Assembly: GCA_003354055.1 (NCBI GenBank)
Contig: PIVQ01000212.1
Coordinates: 1 to 10,142, forward strand
Source of the DNA: Desulfobacteraceae bacterium
GTDB taxonomy: Bacteria; Desulfobacterota; Desulfobacteria; Desulfobacterales; Desulfobacteraceae
DNA: 10,142 nt
Direction of reading: 5' to 3'
Part shown: positions 6,018 through 10,142 of the stretch, in pieces
How positions within the stretch are numbered: position 1 is the stretch's first letter
Layout: every line of letters starts with the position of its first letter
Notes under the pieces: generated by a model
Databases searched by the model: none
What the model saw: only the letters and a program-made list of their open reading frames with translations
Told to the model about the DNA's origin: nothing
Position numbers and translations under genes: made by a program

Positions 6018-7988
6018 ATGAACCGATTCATCTTTGCGCTGCTTATTTTTATAATGACCACAGGCTGCGGCCAGTCTCCCGATATCGTGGAGTCGGATTC
6101 GGATACCCAAGGGCATACCCCGCCTACCCAGGCCACGGCCCGTGCAAACGAAAGAGTGGGAAAACTTCTTGATTTTGATGATAAAAGGGATTTTAAAAAT
6201 GCGCAAAAAGGTCTGATTGCAAGGGATCCGGACCTAAGGGTGACCGGCAGCCAGGGCGAAATCATCTGGGATCAGCCTGCTTATGCCTTTATGGAAGGGA
6301 AGGCCCCGGACAGTGTGAATCCAAGTCTCTGGCGTCAGGGCCGCCTCAACAATATCCACGGCCTGTTTAAGGTTGCGGAAGGAATTTATCAGGTCAGGGG
6401 ACATGACCTGGCCAATATGACCCTTATCCAGGGGCAGACCGGATGGATTGTCGTCGACCCTTTGACGGCGGAAGAAACCGCATCGCGGGCTCTGGCCCTG
6501 GCCAGGAAACACTTGGGGAACCAGCCTGTAACCGCCGTGATTTTTACCCATAGCCATATTGATCATTTCGGTGGTGTCCGGGGGATCCTGGGCAGCGATG
6601 AAGCCAATGTCAGGATTATCGCACCCAAGGGCTTTATGGCAGAGGCCACCAGTGAAAATATAATCGCCGGTATGGCCATGGGCCGCAGATCCATGTTCAT
6701 GTACGGTAAAAACCTTGCCCGGTCTCCCCGTGGGCATGTGGGAACCGGTCTTGGGAAGGAACCGGCCTACGGTACTTTCGGGATTATGGCCCCCACTGAA
6801 ACTGTCGATCACACCGGTCAGAAAATGGATATTGACGGGGTGCCTTTTGTGTTTCAATATGCCCCGGATACCGAGGCACCCGCGGAGATGACCTTTTACC
6901 TGCCCGAACAAAAGGCCTTTTGCGGGGCGGAAATTGTATCTCATACCATGCACAACCTCTATACCCTGCGGGGAACTAAAATCCGTGATGCCCTGGCATG
7001 GAGCAATGTAATCAATGAGACCATCCTGCGTTTCGATGACGCCCAGATTTATTTCGGCTGCCACCACTGGCCTGTCTGGGGAAACGAAGAGATTATGGCA
7101 TTTCTAAAGAAACAAAGGGACCTGTATAAGTATATCCATGACCAGACCGTTCGGATGTTTAATCAGGGATATACGCCCATTGAGATTGCAGATGAACTTG
7201 AACTGCCCCCTTCGCTGTCTGACAGTTTTGCCAACCGGGGATATTACGGAAGTCTGAGGCACAATACCAGGGCCGTCTATCAGTCCTATCTAGGCTGGTA
7301 TGACGGGAACCCGGCCAATTTGAATCCACTGTCGCCCAGGGATGCGGGGCAACGGTATGTGGATATGATGGGCGGGGCTGATGCGATGCTCGAAAAGGCG
7401 CAAACCTATTTTTCGAAAGGCGAATACCGCTGGGTGGCCCAGGTCCTGAACCACCTGGTCTTTGCCGAGCCTGACAATACAAAGGCCACGGCCTTGCTGG
7501 CACGGACCTATGACCAACTCGGATACCAGGCCGAATCCGCTCCCTGGCGGGATGTCTATCTGACCGGCGCCCTAGAACTGCGGCACGGTCCGCCTGAGAA
7601 AGGGATTGATATTGCCATCATGAAAGGGGTGCTGGAGAAGACCCCCATTCCTTACTTTTTTGATTCCATGGCCGTGCGCCTCAACGGCCCGAAGGCCGAG
7701 GGAAAGAAGATCAGGGTAAACATCCTTTTTACAGACCTGGATGAGACCTATACGCTGCATCTTGAAAATTCAGTGCTCCATCACGCAAAGGCCGTATCCG
7801 GGGAGATGCCGGATGTATCCATTGAGGTTACCCACGGGCTTTTCATCCGGATGATTCTGGGCCAGGCAGGTCTTAAGGAAACTATTTTTTCAGATGACCT
7901 TTCTGTTACGGGCAGCAAACTGGACCTTTTGCAATTTCTGCTATTGTTTGAAAAGCCGGCAGGCTTGTTTAATATAGTGACCCCATGA
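6018..7988 (+). CDS. SdsA/YjcS-family alkylsulfatase, metallo-beta-lactamase fold, probable lipoprotein
   Basis: The 656-residue length is typical of type III linear alkylsulfatases such as Pseudomonas SdsA1 and E. coli YjcS. These cleave sulfate from primary alkyl sulfates such as SDS using two zinc ions. Visible hallmarks are the metal motif THSHIDH (177-183), TEAPAEM (285-291), CGAEIVSHTMHNLYTLRG (302-319), GCHHWPVWG (347-355) and NTRAVYQSYLGWYDGNPANLNPL (416-438). The metallo-beta-lactamase domain is followed by the helical dimerisation region (about 370-520) and a C-terminal SCP2-like domain (about 530-656). The N-terminus has a hydrophobic stretch followed by MTTGC, so C17 is a likely lipidation site. 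The residue at -3 is Thr rather than the usual Leu, which makes this less certain, but export is likely. A strong AAAGGAG precedes the ATG. It is a single-gene unit, divergent from the kinase operon and convergent with yqeC. The physiological substrate is unknown. Confidence 0.92.
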   Translation: MNRFIFALLIFIMTTGCGQSPDIVESDSDTQGHTPPTQATARANERVGKLLDFDDKRDFKNAQKGLIARDPDLRVTGSQGEIIWDQPAYAFMEGKAPDSVNPSLWRQGRLNNIHGLFKVAEGIYQVRGHDLANMTLIQGQTGWIVVDPLTAEETASRALALARKHLGNQPVTAVIFTHSHIDHFGGVRGILGSDEANVRIIAPKGFMAEATSENIIAGMAMGRRSMFMYGKNLARSPRGHVGTGLGKEPAYGTFGIMAPTETVDHTGQKMDIDGVPFVFQYAPDTEAPAEMTFYLPEQKAFCGAEIVSHTMHNLYTLRGTKIRDALAWSNVINETILRFDDAQIYFGCHHWPVWGNEEIMAFLKKQRDLYKYIHDQTVRMFNQGYTPIEIADELELPPSLSDSFANRGYYGSLRHNTRAVYQSYLGWYDGNPANLNPLSPRDAGQRYVDMMGGADAMLEKAQTYFSKGEYRWVAQVLNHLVFAEPDNTKATALLARTYDQLGYQAESAPWRDVYLTGALELRHGPPEKGIDIAIMKGVLEKTPIPYFFDSMAVRLNGPKAEGKKIRVNILFTDLDETYTLHLENSVLHHAKAVSGEMPDVSIEVTHGLFIRMILGQAGLKETIFSDDLSVTGSKLDLLQFLLLFEKPAGLFNIVTP

Positions 7989-8001
7989 CGCGGTTCAGGG
8001 G
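7981..8001. terminator. possible weak bidirectional hairpin at the convergent gene ends
   Basis: CCCC and GGGG flank TGA and TCA, which are the two facing stop codons, around a 6-base loop with one bulged A. The stem is short and neither strand has a T-run, so efficient termination is doubtful. It is the only hairpin I see between the convergent genes. Confidence 0.25.
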
Positions 8002-8786
8002 GCGGACAGCTTCTGTTTTACAGGATGTTTTGCATCCGTAAAAGAGGTGACCAGGCAATAGTCTGCCCGGGCATTTTTCAGACAGCAGGCGTCCAGGGTT
8101 ACCCCCTGTTGAACAAGCTCCGGGGTATCGGCCTTGTTCAACACGATGGTCCTGACCATTCTCTTGCCCGCGGATTTGAACAGGCCCTGATCTGATTCAA
8201 TCAGGCTGACCAGGGTCTGCTCCGTAATGGGATCGCCCGCGGCCTGTCTCGCAAGGTCTGCCAGAAGTTCCGGGCGATGGACATGGGTATCGTCCAGTGG
8301 CATTCCCAGGCAGTCAAGGCCGATACAGCCCACCACCATCTGGGTCTGGGAAGGGATTACAGGTTCATGATCGGCAGGCGCCTTGACCGGCCGCATCCTT
8401 GCCCCGTCTCCCTCAATGAGAATGAGATCAAATTGAGGCGAATTCAGCAGCGGCGACAGATCCTCCGGAGAATAGCCGATAAGTTTTTTCCGCTTGGGAT
8501 TATGATCATTGGCAGCTACCAGAATTTTGCCGGGTTCACAGGCCCTTGTACAGAGGCTGTGGGCAGGCCCGATAAACAATTGATCAAAGGGCTGGGCCGG
8601 GGAGGCTGAGTCATTGTCCGCGGATTCAAAATATTCAGGGTTGAACATGGCTGTGGTGGTGGTGATCAACACCGATTTCCCCAACGCTGCCGCCTCTTTT
8701 GCAAGGGTAAAGATAAAAGATGTTTTGCCCCCGCCGCCCACAACGGTGATGATACGGGGCAGGGTTAGGGCCTGGATTAATTTCAT
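7995..8786 (-). CDS. yqeC: YqeC-family selenium-dependent molybdenum hydroxylase accessory protein
   Basis: The 263-residue protein starts with a P-loop, TVVGGGGKTSF (14-24), near the N-terminus. It then shows LITTTTAMF, LILIEGDGARMRPVKAPADHEPVIP, a conserved HVHRPELL and VLNKAD. This is the signature set of the YqeC family of presumed nucleotide-binding proteins found with selenium-dependent molybdenum hydroxylase genes. The exact biochemical step is not established. I chose the ATG at 8784-8786 over the ATG at 8810. It overlaps the upstream stop as ATGA, has AAGGAG five bases before it, and begins at the family's usual distance from the P-loop. The protein is translationally coupled to the YqeB-MocA fusion and likely acts with it in maturing a molybdenum hydroxylase in the cytoplasm. 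No hydroxylase gene lies in the window. Confidence 0.88.
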   Translation of the reverse strand: MKLIQALTLPRIITVVGGGGKTSFIFTLAKEAAALGKSVLITTTTAMFNPEYFESADNDSASPAQPFDQLFIGPAHSLCTRACEPGKILVAANDHNPKRKKLIGYSPEDLSPLLNSPQFDLILIEGDGARMRPVKAPADHEPVIPSQTQMVVGCIGLDCLGMPLDDTHVHRPELLADLARQAAGDPITEQTLVSLIESDQGLFKSAGKRMVRTIVLNKADTPELVQQGVTLDACCLKNARADYCLVTSFTDAKHPVKQKLSAP

Positions 8787-10142
8787 TTGGACTCCTTCTG
8801 GCAAAGGCAATTATAATCTTCAGGGGTATCAATATCCGATAGAATTTCATCCGTATCCACCTCGACCTCCTGAATTGATTCGGAGAATTGTTGAAATAAT
8901 TTTCTTCCGCCGATATCCCCTGATAATGTCTTAAGTTCGGCGAAAAAGTTACGTCCAAAGTAAACCGGGTTACCCCGGCGTCCTTTAAAGGTGGGGATGA
9001 TGATTTTGTCAGGATTTTGTCCGGCGGCTTTGCATATGGCCCGGATCACTGATTCGGGCACCAGGGGCTGGTCCCCCAGAAGAAAGAGGGCGCCGTCAAC
9101 TTCGGCGTGTCGGCCGGCTGCAAGTTTGTTTAGTCCTTCAACAATGGAGGAAGCCATGCCGCTTTCATAGTGTTCATTAAGGACAATATCCACTGTTGTG
9201 TCGTCTATACTCTTTTGAATTCGTTCTGCCTGGTATCCCAGCACAAGGATAAGGGGGGACAGCCCGGCTGTCCGGCCCTGTTCAATGGTGTGGGCCAGGA
9301 TGGGTTTCCCGTTAAAGGGCAGCAGTTGTTTGGTTTTTCCCATGCGACTTCCCGTACCTGCAGCCAGGATGATGCCGGTAACCCGGCCGGGGTTAGTCTG
9401 CCGGCTCAAAATGGCCTCCAGCACGGCCCCGCCAAGGGATCTGGCCTTGTCTGAAACGGTATGGCCGTGCCGGATCTCGCCTCTGGGATCCACATCTCCG
9501 ATCTTCCTTCCTTTAGCTACCTTCAGGCCGTCATGGACCAGGCCGCGGACTACCCCTTCAATTTTTGATATCACCTGCGTGTCGGCCACATGGCCCAGGA
9601 CCTGACCGGCAACAACCCTATCCCCGATATCTGCAATACTTTTAAACTCCCCGTTGACTGGAGCACGGAGCAGGCGGTCCCCTGTAATGCCGCGCACGGC
9701 TTCCGGCTGTGAGGTGTTCGCCGCAGCACAGCCTTTACGTATGACCCTTCCCAGATCATGGCCCCGTTGCGTTTCAATGACCAGGTCCACATCCTGTCCT
9801 GCTGTAAACCCGGGACCAAGGCCGATGGTCAGGTCTGCATCAAAGATACGGGTGCCCAGATTTTTTTTGGCAATAATTGCATCGATCAGGACATGGGGAG
9901 TGATCTGATCCAGCGCATGCCATTCAGGGTCCGCCAGAACAGGAATCTTACCCTGGGCCCAGATCCCTGAAATTTGTCCGGGATTGGCTGCAAGGACAGC
10001 CGTGACCCCTTCCACCTCAATTGGGTCCTGGTAAACGGCAGAGGCAAAGGCAACTTTACGGCGGATTACTGTCGGCTCATGGGCTTCCATCATGAACAAC
10101 CGGGTAAAACCTGATCTGTAAAGGCGAAGGGCAATGCCGGTG
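8783..10142 (-). CDS. YqeB (EF2563-type) domain fused to MocA-like molybdenum cofactor nucleotidyltransferase, 5' end cut by window
   Basis: The frame stays open to the right edge, giving 452 visible residues. Residues before the TTG at 10099 read TGIALRLYRSGFTR and match the family N-terminus (GDLATGIALRLYRSGF...E..PTVIRRKVAF). The real start therefore lies outside the window, probably only a short way off. Visible residues about 1-250 form the EF2563/YqeB selenium-dependent molybdenum hydroxylase domain, with IRRKVAFASAVY and RAPVNGEFKSIADIGDRV. From about residue 254 a MobA/MocA-type nucleotidyltransferase begins: GIILAAGTGSRMGKTKQLLPFNGKP (about 256-280), GDQPLV (356-361) and DIDTPED (436-442). 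GDQP is usual in cytidylyltransferases (MocA), where GTP-using MobA has GDMP, so transfer of CMP to molybdopterin is the likely reaction. Both halves look intact and no stop or frameshift lies between them. The stop overlaps the yqeC start by four bases. Confidence 0.88.
   Translation of the reverse strand, partial: TGIALRLYRSGFTRLFMMEAHEPTVIRRKVAFASAVYQDPIEVEGVTAVLAANPGQISGIWAQGKIPVLADPEWHALDQITPHVLIDAIIAKKNLGTRIFDADLTIGLGPGFTAGQDVDLVIETQRGHDLGRVIRKGCAAANTSQPEAVRGITGDRLLRAPVNGEFKSIADIGDRVVAGQVLGHVADTQVISKIEGVVRGLVHDGLKVAKGRKIGDVDPRGEIRHGHTVSDKARSLGGAVLEAILSRQTNPGRVTGIILAAGTGSRMGKTKQLLPFNGKPILAHTIEQGRTAGLSPLILVLGYQAERIQKSIDDTTVDIVLNEHYESGMASSIVEGLNKLAAGRHAEVDGALFLLGDQPLVPESVIRAICKAAGQNPDKIIIPTFKGRRGNPVYFGRNFFAELKTLSGDIGGRKLFQQFSESIQEVEVDTDEILSDIDTPEDYNCLCQKESK
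8792..8797 (-). promoter_or_regulatory. ribosome binding site deciding the yqeC start
   Basis: AAGGAG lies inside the last codons of the upstream fusion gene, five bases before the ATG that overlaps its TGA stop (ATGA junction). It supports the start at 8786 and coupled translation. Confidence 0.7.

Noticed and set aside
6234..7067. A 277-residue minus-strand open frame
   Set aside because: It lies wholly inside the alkylsulfatase gene, whose conserved motifs prove the plus-strand frame. It is a shadow.
8787..8810. Longer yqeC start at the ATG at 8810
   Set aside because: The downstream ATG has a strong AAGGAG and an ATGA overlap. The extra eight residues MPLPEGVQ add nothing conserved.
8783..10142. 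In-frame selenocysteine codon in the selenium-linked genes
   Set aside because: The fusion and yqeC read through without any internal TGA. Their link to selenium is through maturation, not selenocysteine.

Overview
The window is ordinary, densely packed bacterial chromosome of moderate GC. Gene content points to an anaerobic member of the Desulfobacterota, probably Desulfobacteraceae-like. The indications are a Cache-GAF-PAS hybrid kinase with an NtrC-type regulator, a sigma-54 promoter, selenium-dependent molybdenum hydroxylase maturation genes, and a periplasmic alkylsulfatase. This taxonomic guess is inference from protein style only; no rRNA or tRNA gene is present.

Left part (1-5840, all minus strand) is a signalling and chemotaxis locus. 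A sigma-70-like promoter at 5813-5840 reads into a 1063-residue membrane-anchored hybrid histidine kinase (2568-5759, GTG start). Three bases later follows an NtrC-family sigma-54-activating response regulator (1164-2564). That operon ends at an intrinsic terminator whose hairpin is built from the regulator's last codons and stop (1153-1185). Beyond it lie two tandem ATTCC..GGAAT palindromes (1086-1129), a perfect palindrome with 9-bp arms (1022-1042), and a strong -24/-12 promoter (988-1003). This promoter reads into a small unknown protein that looks like a degenerate receiver domain (530-937), then, 13 bases later, into a methyl-accepting chemotaxis protein cut by the left edge (1-516). The layout suggests a self-contained circuit: kinase to sigma-54 regulator to tandem upstream sites to pseudo-receiver plus chemoreceptor.

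Centre (6018-7988, plus strand) holds a lipoprotein-like SdsA/YjcS-family alkylsulfatase, divergent from the kinase operon.

Right part (7995-10142, minus strand) is a selenium-dependent molybdenum hydroxylase maturation operon. A YqeB (EF2563-type) domain fused to a MocA-like nucleotidyltransferase runs off the right edge and overlaps YqeC by an ATGA junction. YqeC is convergent with the sulfatase, six bases apart.

No CRISPR array, insertion sequence, prophage gene, tRNA or rRNA was seen. The most notable item is the complete sigma-54 regulatory layout between the response regulator and the small-protein/chemoreceptor operon.
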